From: Phycicoccus sp. M110.8
GTDB taxonomy: Bacteria > Actinomycetota > Actinomycetes > Actinomycetales > Dermatophilaceae
Length of the DNA stretch: 64,000 bases
Direction of reading: 5' to 3'
Assembly (NCBI RefSeq): GCF_032464895.1
Contig: NZ_JAWDIC010000001.1
Location: 310,001 to 374,000, forward strand
In this document: in pieces, positions 51,632 to 59,984 of the stretch
How the letters are laid out: each line of letters begins with the position of its first letter
How positions within the stretch are numbered: position 1 is the first letter of the stretch
Notes under the pieces: generated by a model
Told to the model about the DNA's origin: nothing
Databases searched by the model: none
The model's input: the letters and a program-made list of their open reading frames with translations, nothing else
Position numbers and translations under genes: made by a program

Positions 51632-52087
51632 CTAGCGGGAGGTCCCGGTGGCCCCTGCGCCGTTGACGACGCCGTTCCCCGTGGCGCCGGACTCCTGCGG
51701 TGCCAGGGCCAGCGGCGGCTCCGCCACGAGCTGCAGGGTGACGTAGCTGCCGCGGTCGTCGACCGTGAAGGCGCCCTCGAACTCCATGATGCTGTCGGTG
51801 CACACGACCGTGTGGGCCTCCCAGCGGGCGTCCACGACCGCGGTCGCCCACACCCGCTCCATGCCCATCCCCGCCTCCCAGGGCAGCACGTCCTCGGCGC
51901 ACCGGCACACGCCGATGACGAGCCGGTCGACGTCGTCGGTCCGGCCGAGCTCGACCTCGGCGAACAGGCCGCTGCCCTCCAGGGCCGTCTCGACGGTGCG
52001 CTTGAGTGCTCGGGCGTGCTGGGAGTCCGCCGGGTGGGCGTTCTCCTGCACCGCCAGACGCAGCTTGTGAAAGCCCGCTTGGTCCAT
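51632..52087 (-). CDS. Conserved hypothetical protein upstream of tig
   Basis: A 151-residue soluble protein, ATG 52087. Two cysteines lie in IGVCRCAEDVLPWE, and a beta-rich C-terminal half has ATAVVDARWEAHTVVC and GSYVTLQLVAEPPLAL. No family is recognised and no signal peptide is present. It has no obvious operon partner; a strong terminator separates it from trigger factor. Confidence 0.65.
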   Translation of the reverse strand: MDQAGFHKLRLAVQENAHPADSQHARALKRTVETALEGSGLFAEVELGRTDDVDRLVIGVCRCAEDVLPWEAGMGMERVWATAVVDARWEAHTVVCTDSIMEFEGAFTVDDRGSYVTLQLVAEPPLALAPQESGATGNGVVNGAGATGTSR

Positions 52088-52133
52088 GGCTCATGGTCCT
52101 GTGGGCAGGCCGCGGCAGCCATCACACCAATGA

Positions 52134-52170
52134 CGTATGCCGTGCACCCGCGTCGGGTGCACGGCATACG
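52134..52170 (-). terminator. Strong hairpin downstream of tig region, heptamer in both arms
   Basis: A perfect 16-bp stem (52134-52149 with 52155-52170) and a 5-base loop. The arms contain GTATGCC and GGCATAC at the stem base, like the terC terminator. It lies 43 bases beyond the tig stop and upstream of the hypothetical gene. Confidence 0.85.
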
Positions 52171-52212
52171 TTTGCGTGCGGTTGTCGCCCCGCTCAGGGG
52201 CGACGGGCCTGC

Positions 52213-53544
52213 TCAGGCGTGGTCGTGGCCCTCGTGGTCGCCGTCGGCGTCCTCGACGAGCTGCGAGGCCACGTCGGTGGCGGTGACCTCGTTGAGGTCG
52301 ATCTGGGCGCCGGTGGTGTCGACGACCGTGGCCTTCTCCAGGACCGCGGCGAGCGCCTTGCGACGGGCGACCTCGGCGACCATGGCCGGGACCTGGCCCT
52401 GCTGGTCGATCGCCTGGGCGAACTGGTTCGGGTCCATGCCGTACTGCTGGGCCGACATGACGAGGTACTCGATGAGCTCGGGCTGCTCGACGCTGACCTC
52501 CTCGCGCTCGGCGATCGCGTCGAGCAGGAACTGGGCCTTGAGCGCCTTGCGGGTGCTCGCGTCGACCTCGGCGCGGTGCTCGTCGTCCTCGAGCCGGCTC
52601 TCGCCCTCGAGGTGCGCGTGCACCTCGGCCTCGACGATGCCGTCGGGCACCGGGATGTCGAGGGTGTCGAGCAGGTGCTCGAGCACCTTGTCGCGGGCCT
52701 GGACGCCCTGCTCGAACTTCTTGGCGCGCTCGGCCTGCTTGGTGACGTCCTCGCGCAGCTCGCGCAGCGTGTCGAACTCCGAGGCCAGCTGGGCGAAGTC
52801 GTCGTCGAGGGCGGGGAGCTCGCGCACCTTGACCGACTGCACGGTCACGGTGACCTCGGCGTCCTCGCCCTCACGGTCGCCACCGGCCAGCGGCGCGGTG
52901 AAGGTCTTGGTCTCGCCGGCCTCCATGCCGACGAGCGCCTCGTCGAGGCCGTCGAGCATGTTCTTGCTGCCGACCTCGTAGGAGATGCCGGTGACCGAGT
53001 CGATCTCGTCGTCGCCGATGACGGCGCGCAGGTCGATCGAGACGAAGTCGCCGTCCTCGACGGCGCGCTCGACGCCCTTGAGGGTGCCGAACCGCTCCTG
53101 CAGCGCGACGAGCCGCTCCTCGACGTCCTCGTCGGACGCCTTGGCCTCGTCGACCTCGACGGTGATGGTGCTGAAGTCCTCGGGGAGGGTGACCTCGGGG
53201 CGGACGTCGACCTCGACGGTGAACTTGAGCTCCTGGCCCTCCTCGGCCGGCACCTCGGTGACGTCGACCTCGGGCTGCCCGATCGGGCGGACCTTGTTCT
53301 CCTCGACGGCCTGCCCGTAGAACTGCGGGAGGGCCTCGTTGACGGCCTCCTGGAGGACCGCACCGCGCCCGACGCGCTGGTCGATGATGCGGCTGGGGAC
53401 CTTGCCCTTGCGGAAGCCGGGGACCTGGATCTGGCTGCCGATCGTCGCGTACGCCGCGTCGAGGCTCGGCTTGAGCTCCTCGAACGGGACCTCGACGGTC
53501 AGCTTGACCCGGGTCGGGTTGAGGGTCTCGACGGCACTCTTCAC
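52213..53544 (-). CDS. tig: Trigger factor
   Basis: A 443-residue ribosome-bound chaperone with peptidyl-prolyl isomerase activity. I prefer the GTG at 53544 (product VKSAVETLNPTRVKL) because GGAG precedes it and family members begin there; an ATG at 53559 is in frame. The ribosome-binding motif is QVPGFRKGKVPSRII. The isomerase domain lies near residues 155-240 (AVEDGDFVSIDLRAVIG). The C-terminal helical domain follows, ending in an acidic/His tail (EDADGDHEGHDHA). In many genomes tig sits next to clpP; here about 6 kb separates them. Confidence 0.96.
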   Translation of the reverse strand: MKSAVETLNPTRVKLTVEVPFEELKPSLDAAYATIGSQIQVPGFRKGKVPSRIIDQRVGRGAVLQEAVNEALPQFYGQAVEENKVRPIGQPEVDVTEVPAEEGQELKFTVEVDVRPEVTLPEDFSTITVEVDEAKASDEDVEERLVALQERFGTLKGVERAVEDGDFVSIDLRAVIGDDEIDSVTGISYEVGSKNMLDGLDEALVGMEAGETKTFTAPLAGGDREGEDAEVTVTVQSVKVRELPALDDDFAQLASEFDTLRELREDVTKQAERAKKFEQGVQARDKVLEHLLDTLDIPVPDGIVEAEVHAHLEGESRLEDDEHRAEVDASTRKALKAQFLLDAIAEREEVSVEQPELIEYLVMSAQQYGMDPNQFAQAIDQQGQVPAMVAEVARRKALAAVLEKATVVDTTGAQIDLNEVTATDVASQLVEDADGDHEGHDHA

Positions 53545-53740
53545 TGCGCGGTACTCCATGCTCGTGGGGCAAAGGGAAGGACCCGGGGTGCGCGGCGGGT
53601 GCGCGCACGGTCGACCGGGCCACCGCTCATGCTAGCCGTCCCCGGGCGCAGAGCCGAACCCGCCGCCGGCGCCCTCCCCCGGGCGTCGGGGTGGGTCGCT
53701 GCCGAGCGCGGTCCCCCGGTCGCCTCCTAGGGTGGCGGTC

Positions 53741-54277
53741 ATGACGATCCCGGCCACCAGGCCTGCGACCCCGCTGCGGGCGCTGCAGACGACCGTCGGC
53801 GCGGTGATGGGCGGCCTGGTCGTCCTGGCCGTCCTGCTCGGGGGCGTCGTGCTCGGCCTGCACGGCTACCCGCCGACGTGGGTGCCGTGGGTGCTCGGCG
53901 CGCTCGCCCTGGTGGCCCACGTGCTGTGCACCGTCGTCGGCTACCGCGCGCCCGCGGTCGCGCCGACCACGCCGGCCCGGGAGGCGGCCGTCGCCGGGCG
54001 GATGGCCTTCCAGCAGTCGACCTTCGTTCGGCTCGCCATCTGTGAGGCGGTCGGTGTCGTCGGCATCGCCCTCGCCTTCGCCGTGACGCCGCGGACAGGC
54101 ATGACCGTCGTCGTCGGCGTCGTGCTCAGCCTGGCCCTCCTCCTCCTGCACGTGTGGCCCGGGGCGAGGGTCCTCGGCCGCGTCGAGCGCTCCCTGGACC
54201 GCGACGGGGGACGGTCCTACCTCACCGACACCATGCACGGCCGCGAGCCCGGCCAGAACGGAGCACTCCTGTCATGA
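53741..54277 (+). CDS. Integral membrane protein
   Basis: A 178-residue protein with four helices (about 18-40, 48-68, 100-120, 125-145) and a charged C-terminal tail. ATG 53741 is preceded by GGTGG. No motif is recognised. Its stop overlaps the oxidoreductase ATG in ATGA, so the pair are translated together. Confidence 0.75.
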   Translation: MTIPATRPATPLRALQTTVGAVMGGLVVLAVLLGGVVLGLHGYPPTWVPWVLGALALVAHVLCTVVGYRAPAVAPTTPAREAAVAGRMAFQQSTFVRLAICEAVGVVGIALAFAVTPRTGMTVVVGVVLSLALLLLHVWPGARVLGRVERSLDRDGGRSYLTDTMHGREPGQNGALLS

Positions 54278-55695
54278 CCGACGAGTACGACGTCATCGTC
54301 ATCGGCGCGGGACCGGTCGGTGAGAACGCCGCGGACCGCGCGCACAAGGGCGGCCTCACGGTCGCGATCGTGGAGAAGCACCTCGTCGGCGGCGAGTGCA
54401 GCTTCTACGCCTGCTCGCCGAGCAAGGCGCTGCTGCGCCCGATCCACGCCACCCGCGCCTCGCAGCGGGTGCAGGGCTCGGAGGGCGCGCGGGTCGACCG
54501 CGACGGCGTCCTCGCCCGCAGGGACGCCTGGGTCAACCGGGTGGGCACGAGCGACCGGCTCGACGACTCGGGACAGGTCGACTGGCTCGACCACGTGGGC
54601 ATCGACCTCGTGCGTGGGGAGGCCCGGCTCACCGGTGAGCGCACCGTCGAGGTCGGCGACCGGACGCTGCGGGCCCGCCAGGCCGTCATCCTCGCCACCG
54701 GCAGCTCGCCCCTCGTGCCGGACCTTCCGGGCCTGCGGGCAGCGAACCCGTGGACCAACCGCGAGGCGACCACCTCGCGCACCGTGCCGGGCCGGCTGGC
54801 CATCCTCGGCGGCGGCGTCGTGGCCGCCGAGCTCGCGCAGGTGTATGCCGCCCTCGGCTCGACCGTGACCGTCATCGAGCAGGCGGACGGCCTGCTCGGG
54901 CGCCACGAGCCCTTCGCGGGCGAGGCCGTGCGCACGGCGCTGGAGGCCGACGGCGTGGACGTGCGCCTGTCCACGAAGGCCGAGTCGGTCGACCGGCCCG
55001 GGGGCTCGGGCGAGGTCACGGTGTCGCTGTCCGACGGGTCGAGCGTCGTCGCCGACGAGCTGCTCGTGGCCGTGGGACGCCGGCCGGCCACCGGGGGCCT
55101 CGGCCTCGAGGCCGTCGGCGCGCTCACCTCGAAGCCGGGCTACGTCCAGGTCACCGAGCGCATGGAGGTCAAGGGTCTCGAGGGCGATCCGTGGCTCTAC
55201 GCCGTCGGCGACGTCACCGGCATCGCGCTGCTCACCCACATGGGCAAGTACCAGGGACGGGCCGTCGGCGACCTCGTCGCCGCCCGCGCCGCCGGGCGAC
55301 CCGACGACGAGCCGGGGATGACCCCGTACGCCACGTCGCTCGGTTCCCCCCAGGTCGTCTTCACCGACCCGGAGGTGGCGGCCGCGGGCCTCACCGAGGC
55401 CGAGGCGCGTGACCGGGGCCTGTCGATCCGCGTGGTCGACGTGCCCATGGACAGCGCGGCCGGTTCGGGGCTGCAGGCCGAGGGCTACCAGGGCCGGGCG
55501 CGGATGATCGTCGACGAGGACCGCCAGGTCGTCGTCGGGGCGACCTTCGTCGGCCAGGACGTGGCGGAGCTGGTGCACGCGGCCACGGTGGCGATCGTGG
55601 GTGAGGTGCCGCTGCGGAACCTGTGGCACGCGGTCCCGTCCTACCCGACGATGAGCGAGATCTGGCTGCGCCTGCTCGAGGAGTACGGCCTCTGA
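54274..55695 (+). CDS. FAD-dependent pyridine nucleotide-disulfide oxidoreductase
   Basis: A 473-residue flavoenzyme of the dihydrolipoamide dehydrogenase/mercuric reductase class. The FAD site is VIVIGAGPVGENAAD, the redox-active pair is CSFYAC (Cys-x4-Cys), the NAD(P) site is LAILGGGVVAAELAQVYA, and the second FAD motif is LYAVGDVTGIALLTH. The C-terminal His-Glu dyad appears in HAVPSYPTMSEIW. The Cys motif differs from the usual CLNVGC, so the substrate may not be lipoamide. No lipoyl-complex genes are nearby. It is coupled to a membrane protein. Confidence 0.92.
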   Translation: MTDEYDVIVIGAGPVGENAADRAHKGGLTVAIVEKHLVGGECSFYACSPSKALLRPIHATRASQRVQGSEGARVDRDGVLARRDAWVNRVGTSDRLDDSGQVDWLDHVGIDLVRGEARLTGERTVEVGDRTLRARQAVILATGSSPLVPDLPGLRAANPWTNREATTSRTVPGRLAILGGGVVAAELAQVYAALGSTVTVIEQADGLLGRHEPFAGEAVRTALEADGVDVRLSTKAESVDRPGGSGEVTVSLSDGSSVVADELLVAVGRRPATGGLGLEAVGALTSKPGYVQVTERMEVKGLEGDPWLYAVGDVTGIALLTHMGKYQGRAVGDLVAARAAGRPDDEPGMTPYATSLGSPQVVFTDPEVAAAGLTEAEARDRGLSIRVVDVPMDSAAGSGLQAEGYQGRARMIVDEDRQVVVGATFVGQDVAELVHAATVAIVGEVPLRNLWHAVPSYPTMSEIWLRLLEEYGL

Positions 55696-55799
55696 CCTGC
55701 GCAAAGGGGCGGGCTCGAGGGGTTCCGTCCCCTCGGCCCGCGAGGTAGCGTCCGCCGGAAGCCCCTCCGCACGGGGGACCGGATCAGAAGGGACCACCC

Positions 55800-56795
55800 A
55801 TGCCTGTCCGCACACCACTGCGCCTCGGCGCCCTGGCCGCCACCGCGGCCCTCGCGCTCCTCGGCAGCAGCAGCACCGCCTCCGGGGGCGCCTCCTCCGC
55901 GACGGCCCTCTCCCCCGGAGCCGCCGCGTGCGCCGAGACCGGCTCCGCCGGCAGCGCCGCTCGGGTCAGGCCGGGTGCCAAGGGGGCCGAGCCCGAGCTC
56001 TACCCCAAGAACGAGGCGAACGCATACGGCACGCTGACCGACCGGCCGACGCTGGCGCCCGGCTCCGTGACCGTGCCGGTGGTCTTCCACATGGTCTCCG
56101 ACCACGAGAACTCGCCCGCGGAGAAGGCACGCTGGGAGTCCCTGATCAGCGCGCAGATGAAGGTGCTGAACGACTCGTACTCCGGAGCGACCGCGGCTGA
56201 CGCCGCCGACACCCCGTTCCGGTTCAGCCTGACCAAGGTCACGTGGTCGGTGAACCCGGCCTGGTACACCGTCGTGCCGGGCAAGGCCGGCGTGGAGAAG
56301 GAGATGAAGGCCGCGCTGTACGAGGGCGACGCGCGGACCCTCAACGTGTACGCCGGCAACATCGGTGGCGGGCTGCTCGGCTGGGCCTACTTCCCCAAGG
56401 GCTACAACCACGGCCGCGACTACATCGACGGCGTGGTGATGCTCGACGAGTCGATGCCCGGTGGCCGCAACCCCGACGACCCGTCGAAGCCCTGGAGGTA
56501 CGGCGAGGGCGACACCCTCACGCACGAGGTCGGGCACTGGCTGATGCTCGAGCACACCTTCGCCCACGGCTGCGCCGCGAGCGGCGACTGGGTGGCCGAC
56601 ACCGCCCCCGAGGCGGCCCCGCAGTTCAACTGCCCCGAGGGCGCCGACACGTGCCCTGCACCCGGGCTGGACCCGATCCACAACTTCATGGACTACACGC
56701 AGGACTCCTGCATGGACATGTTCACCGCCGGCCAGGCCGACCGCATGAGCGACGCCTGGCAGCAGTTCCGCGCCGGGGGCGGCAAGGGCAGCTGA
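55800..56795 (+). CDS. Secreted M43-type zinc metalloprotease
   Basis: A 331-residue exported protease, ATG 55800 behind AGAAGGGA. A signal peptide of about 30 residues is followed by a short pro-segment. The zinc site is LTHEVGHWLMLEHTF (HExxHxxxxxH) and the Met-turn region is HNFMDYTQDSCMDMF. Four Cys in the C-terminal third (HGCAAS, FNCPEGADTCPAPG) are spaced as in the pappalysin/cytophagalysin family. It likely degrades extracellular protein. A strong terminator follows. Confidence 0.9.
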   Translation: MPVRTPLRLGALAATAALALLGSSSTASGGASSATALSPGAAACAETGSAGSAARVRPGAKGAEPELYPKNEANAYGTLTDRPTLAPGSVTVPVVFHMVSDHENSPAEKARWESLISAQMKVLNDSYSGATAADAADTPFRFSLTKVTWSVNPAWYTVVPGKAGVEKEMKAALYEGDARTLNVYAGNIGGGLLGWAYFPKGYNHGRDYIDGVVMLDESMPGGRNPDDPSKPWRYGEGDTLTHEVGHWLMLEHTFAHGCAASGDWVADTAPEAAPQFNCPEGADTCPAPGLDPIHNFMDYTQDSCMDMFTAGQADRMSDAWQQFRAGGGKGS

Positions 56796-56812
56796 CGCCA
56801 CGCCCGACCCAC

Positions 56813-56853
56813 ACGACCGTGCCGCGGGGCTGCTGCCCCCGCGGCACGGTCGT
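56813..56853 (+). terminator. Terminator of the M43 protease gene
   Basis: A perfect 17-bp stem (56813-56829 with 56837-56853) with a 7-base loop, 18 bases after the stop. Directly after it the segment GTGGGTGGCGGGGCACGG recurs imperfectly two to three times to about 56910. Confidence 0.88.
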
Positions 56854-57118
56854 GGGTGGCGGGGCACGGCGGTGAGTGGCGGGGCACGGTCGTGGGTGGC
56901 GCGGCCACGTCGCGCGGCGAGACGGCGCCATGCAGCACGACCGCCTCCCAGGCCCATGACATCCGTCATGAACCTTTTCCATTTCTCTCACAAGCGCTGA
57001 CCAAGTTCCGACAGGACCTTCCGGACTTGGCGAGGAATCTTGTGCGACAAGGGGATTCGTCACAGATTCGCCCGGGGACGACAGCCGTCGCCCCTGCCCC
57101 CCATGCAGGAGATGACCC
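56854..57118 (+). promoter_or_regulatory. Upstream region of the S53 peptidase gene
   Basis: After the short G+C-rich repeats the region becomes A+T-richer. It contains an inverted repeat CATGAC (56954-56959) / GTCATG (56964-56969) and an imperfect pair AAGTTCCG / CCGGACTT near 57003-57028. These are candidate regulator sites. AGGAG at about 57108 is the ribosome site. Confidence 0.4.
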
Positions 57119-58312
57119 ATGCGCAAGCAGCTCCTCGCCGTGGCGCTCGCCGCCACGGCAACCACGGGCCTGGTCGCCACCGCGACCACGTCCGCCTCGG
57201 CCGCCTCTCCCCGCGCCCACGCGGCGCGCGTGTGCAGTGCACCGACGTCCCCCACCGTCGCCGCGTGCGACGCCCTCAAGCTGGTCGACGACCACGGCAC
57301 GGCAGTCAGCCCGTCCGGCCGCACCGTGACCCCGTCCGCGATCTCGGGCAAGACCCCGACGGACATCCAGAGCGCGTACAAGCTGAGCGGGCTGTCGGCC
57401 GGCGGGCGCACCGTCGCCATCGTCGACGCCTACGGCTACTCCAAGGCCGAGCAGGACCTCGCCGTCTACCGCTCGCAGTGGGGGCTGCCCGCCTGCACCA
57501 CCGCCAACGGCTGCCTGAAGATCCTGAACCAGACCGGGGGCACGAGCCTGCCGCGCTACGACAACGGCTGGGCCCAGGAGCAGGCGCTCGACCTCGACGC
57601 CGTGTCGGCCGCGTGCCCGAGCTGCAAGATCGTCCTCGTGCAGGCCTCCTCCTCGAGCCTGACGAACCTCGGCACCGCGGTGAACACCGCCGCCAAGCAG
57701 CCCGGCGTCGTGGCGATCTCCAACTCCTACGGCGGCGGCGACCTCGCCGACAGCAGCTACGGCAGCTACTACAACCACCCCGGCATCGCGGTGACCGCCT
57801 CCACCGGTGACAACGGCTACCAGGGCGGCAGCTTCCCCGCGTCGTCGCACTACGTGACCGCCGTCGGCGGGACGTCGCTGTATGCCGCGTCGAACACCCG
57901 CGGGTGGACCGAGTCCGCCTGGAGCGGTGCCGGCTCCGGCTGCACCACCCTCAACGCCGCCCCGTCCGGCCAGACGACCGCCATGACGAACTGCTCGGGT
58001 CGCGCCATCGCCGACGTGTCCGCGGTCGCCGACCCGAACACCGGCCTCGCGGTCTACGCCCCGTCGACCAAGACGACCTCCGGGTGGGCGCAGTACGGCG
58101 GCACCAGCCTGTCCTCGCCGCTCGTCGCGTCGGTCTACGCCCTGTCGGGCAACACCGCCGGCTACGCGAACACCCTCCCGTACGCCAACTCCTCCGGCCT
58201 GTTCGACGTGACGTCGGGCAGCAACGGCACGTGCGCCTCGTGGTGCACCGCGGGCACGGGTTGGGACGGCCCGACCGGCCTGGGCACCCCGAACGGCACC
58301 AGCGCCTTCTGA
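57119..58312 (+). CDS. Secreted S53 (sedolisin-type) serine-carboxyl peptidase
   Basis: A 397-residue exported protein, ATG 57119 behind AGGAG, with a signal peptide ending near SASAAS. The catalytic Glu and Asp are in GWAQEQALDLDAVSAACP, and the Ser in YGGTSLSSPLVASVYAL (GTSxSxP). The oxyanion Asp is probably in the NSYGGGDLAD segment. The large pro-domain of classical sedolisins is absent; only about 60 residues precede the core. Calcium-site residues are not clear at the C-terminus, which ends GTPNGTSAF. A tandem terminator follows, so it is a single-gene unit. Confidence 0.9.
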   Translation: MRKQLLAVALAATATTGLVATATTSASAASPRAHAARVCSAPTSPTVAACDALKLVDDHGTAVSPSGRTVTPSAISGKTPTDIQSAYKLSGLSAGGRTVAIVDAYGYSKAEQDLAVYRSQWGLPACTTANGCLKILNQTGGTSLPRYDNGWAQEQALDLDAVSAACPSCKIVLVQASSSSLTNLGTAVNTAAKQPGVVAISNSYGGGDLADSSYGSYYNHPGIAVTASTGDNGYQGGSFPASSHYVTAVGGTSLYAASNTRGWTESAWSGAGSGCTTLNAAPSGQTTAMTNCSGRAIADVSAVADPNTGLAVYAPSTKTTSGWAQYGGTSLSSPLVASVYALSGNTAGYANTLPYANSSGLFDVTSGSNGTCASWCTAGTGWDGPTGLGTPNGTSAF

Positions 58313-58333
58313 GCCCACGTGACCCGTCAGGGG

Positions 58334-58395
58334 CGTCCCGGGCACTGACCCCCGGGACGACGACGGCCCGCCACCTCCCGGTGGCGGGCCGTCGT
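58334..58395 (+). terminator. Two adjacent terminator hairpins
   Basis: Hairpin 1: 58334-58342 with 58351-58359. Hairpin 2: a 16-bp perfect stem, 58360-58375 with 58380-58395, loop TCCC. They follow the S53 gene without a gap between them. Confidence 0.85.
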
Positions 58396-58468
58396 GCTGG
58401 GTTCCGGGACGTTGGCCCGTGCCGGGCGCCAGGGGTCGGCGGCATGGTGGGGTCAGGAGGTGGGCGCC

Positions 58469-59074
58469 ATGTCGACCCGGTCCCTCGCCCCGTCAGCACC
58501 TGAGGTGGCCGGCTCGCGTCCGGGCAGACGCCTTCCGTGGATCCTGCTCGCCGCCGTGGTGGCCCTGACGGGAGCCTTCGCCGCGCTGCTGTGGTCCTCC
58601 GCCGTGAGCACCGCCGTGACGGCGTCGCTCGAGGCGGCCACCCACGGACCGCCGTCGGGCCTCACGGTCACGGCGCACCCCGACCCGTGGTTCGTCTACA
58701 CCGAGGACGGCTCTCGGGTCTCGCGGGTGTCCGTGACGGCCCCGGACGGCTCCTCCCCGCCGGTCACGCTGACGTCGTCCACCATCGGCTACAGCCCGCA
58801 CCGTGAGGGCCGCCAGGTGGCCCGCTTCGAGCTGCCGGCCGGCGCCGGTCTCGTCGACCTGCGGGTGGTCGTCGACGTGGTCGACGCGGCGCAGTCGGAC
58901 CCCGCGGCCACCATCGCCGTCACCACCTTCGACGTGGCGGGCTTCGAGAACGTGCACCGCTGGGGCATGGTCGCACTGCTCGTGGTCGACCTCGGCGCGG
59001 CCGCAGCAGTCCTGGTGACGGCCGGGCGCGCTCCGGCGAGAAGGGACCCGGTGCCCACCGGAGGGCGCGGCTGA
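58469..59074 (+). CDS. Membrane-anchored extracytoplasmic protein of unknown function
   Basis: A 201-residue protein, ATG 58469 behind CAGGAGG. One helix lies at residues 22-45, then a beta-rich extracytoplasmic domain (PDPWFVYTEDGSRVSRVSV, then LRVVVDVVDAAQS), and a second helix near 170-190. No family is recognised. It stands alone between terminators and a tRNA region. Confidence 0.68.
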   Translation: MSTRSLAPSAPEVAGSRPGRRLPWILLAAVVALTGAFAALLWSSAVSTAVTASLEAATHGPPSGLTVTAHPDPWFVYTEDGSRVSRVSVTAPDGSSPPVTLTSSTIGYSPHREGRQVARFELPAGAGLVDLRVVVDVVDAAQSDPAATIAVTTFDVAGFENVHRWGMVALLVVDLGAAAAVLVTAGRAPARRDPVPTGGRG

Positions 59075-59287
59075 GCCGCCGCGGGCGGGCGGCGGCAGAG
59101 GGGCGGGCGGCGGCAGCAGGGCGGCCGGCGGCAGCGGGCGGGGCGGACCGCCTCGGGCGGGGGCGCACCCGTGGGCCTTCCGGCCCTGTCGACGCCGCGG
59201 GCTCGCAATACGTTCGAAGGTGGGAGCCTGCACACAGGCGGGTGGGTCGCACGGTGCGGCCGGGTGGGGCGCAGACGGGGGGATCGT
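59075..59287. other. Low-complexity G+C-rich gap
   Basis: The first 60 bases are imperfect repeats of GGGCGGCGGCAG. The rest shows an A+T-richer patch (GCAATACGTTCG near 59206) that may hold a promoter for the small gene downstream. No gene is supported. Confidence 0.4.
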
Positions 59288-59320
59288 CATGGCGACGGTC
59301 AAGCAGCTGCAAAACTGACC

Positions 59321-59443
59321 ATGTCGTTCGGCTGGGCCAGCTCCGTCCCGTTCGTCGGGGAGCTGATGGACCGCGTCGGCTGGAACGGCGACCGCGACCT
59401 CGACGTCATGGTGGCCAACCTGAAGAAGGCCATCGAGTCCTGA
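59321..59443 (+). CDS. Possible 40-residue protein
   Basis: ATG 59321 opens MSFGWASSVPFVGELMDRVG and the product ends NLKKAIES. Nearly every codon ends in G or C, as in real genes here. The in-frame sequence before this ATG lacks that pattern. A nine-codon reading frame (59288-59317, MATVKQLQN) with a purine-rich site ends four bases earlier, so translation may be coupled. No family is recognised; a gene remnant is possible. Confidence 0.45.
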   Translation: MSFGWASSVPFVGELMDRVGWNGDRDLDVMVANLKKAIES

Positions 59444-59475
59444 GGCCATCGAGTTCTGGGCCATCGGGTCCTGGG

Positions 59476-59549
59476 TGGAGCGGGTGACGAGAATCGAACT
59501 CGCGTAGCCAGTTTGGAAGACTGGGGCTCTACCATTGAGCTACACCCGC
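59476..59549 (-). tRNA. tRNA-Gly (anticodon TCC)
   Basis: The minus strand folds into a cloverleaf with acceptor stem GCGGGTG/CACCCGC, anticodon loop CTTCCAA and T-loop GTTCGATTC. The discriminator is T and the CCA end is encoded (59478-59476). Confidence 0.96.
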
Positions 59550-59630
59550 GCGGGCCCGCGACGGCGTCGCGAACCCGAGGCGTTAGCCTAATGGCCGCGC
59601 TCCGCTGGGATGAAATCGACCTGCGAGCGA

Positions 59631-59704
59631 CGGGGTATGGCGCAGGTTGGTAGCGCGTCCGCTTTGGGAGCGGAAGGCCGCCGGTTCAAATCCGGCTACC
59701 CCGA
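59631..59704 (+). tRNA. tRNA-Pro (anticodon TGG)
   Basis: Cloverleaf with acceptor stem CGGGGTA/TACCCCG, anticodon loop TTTGGGA and T-loop GGTTCAAATCC. CCA is not encoded. It faces away from tRNA-Gly, 81 bases apart. Confidence 0.96.
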
Positions 59705-59818
59705 CGGACGGCCAAGCTTGCGCAGGCCGTCGGCGGGGAGCCGGATGCAGGAAGCCGGAGCGTGCGCGCCGAGGAACGAGGCGCGACCGCGACGGCGGCT
59801 CCGGCTACCCCGACGGAC
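59691..59818. repeat. Duplicated 3' end of tRNA-Pro
   Basis: The 19-base segment starting TCCGGCTACC at 59691 (T-stem and acceptor end of tRNA-Pro plus five bases) recurs exactly at 59800-59818. Direct repeats of a tRNA 3' end are typical of integration sites, but only 109 bp lie between the copies, with no gene. Confidence 0.8.
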
Positions 59819-59839
59819 CACCAGCACCGCGCTCGACTC

Positions 59840-59964
59840 CGGGCCACCGACCCGCGACTGCAGCGCGCAGGTCCGGGGTCCAGTGGCCCGAGGTGCAGAG
59901 AGGCGTGCGACTTCGGGCCACCGACCCGCGACTACAGCGCGCAGGTCCGGGGCTCGGTGGCCCG
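59840..59964. repeat. Two copies of a 51-bp element with inverted ends
   Basis: Copies at 59840-59890 and 59914-59964 differ at a few positions. Each begins CGGGCCACCG and ends with a complementary TGGCCCG, so each can fold. The second ends 20 bases before the trmB stop and may act as its terminator. Confidence 0.75.
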
Positions 59965-59984
59965 AAGTGGGGGAAGTACGCGGG

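Noticed and set aside
54274-55695. Lipoamide dehydrogenase (lpd)
   Set aside because: The Cys-x4-Cys segment differs from the usual form and no lipoyl-complex genes are nearby.
59171-59443. 90-codon frame upstream and through the small gene
   Set aside because: Only the part after the ATG at 59321 has gene-like third-position composition.
59631-59818. Integrated genetic element at tRNA-Pro
   Set aside because: Only about 100 bp lie between the repeat copies and no integrase is present; kept as a possible scar only.
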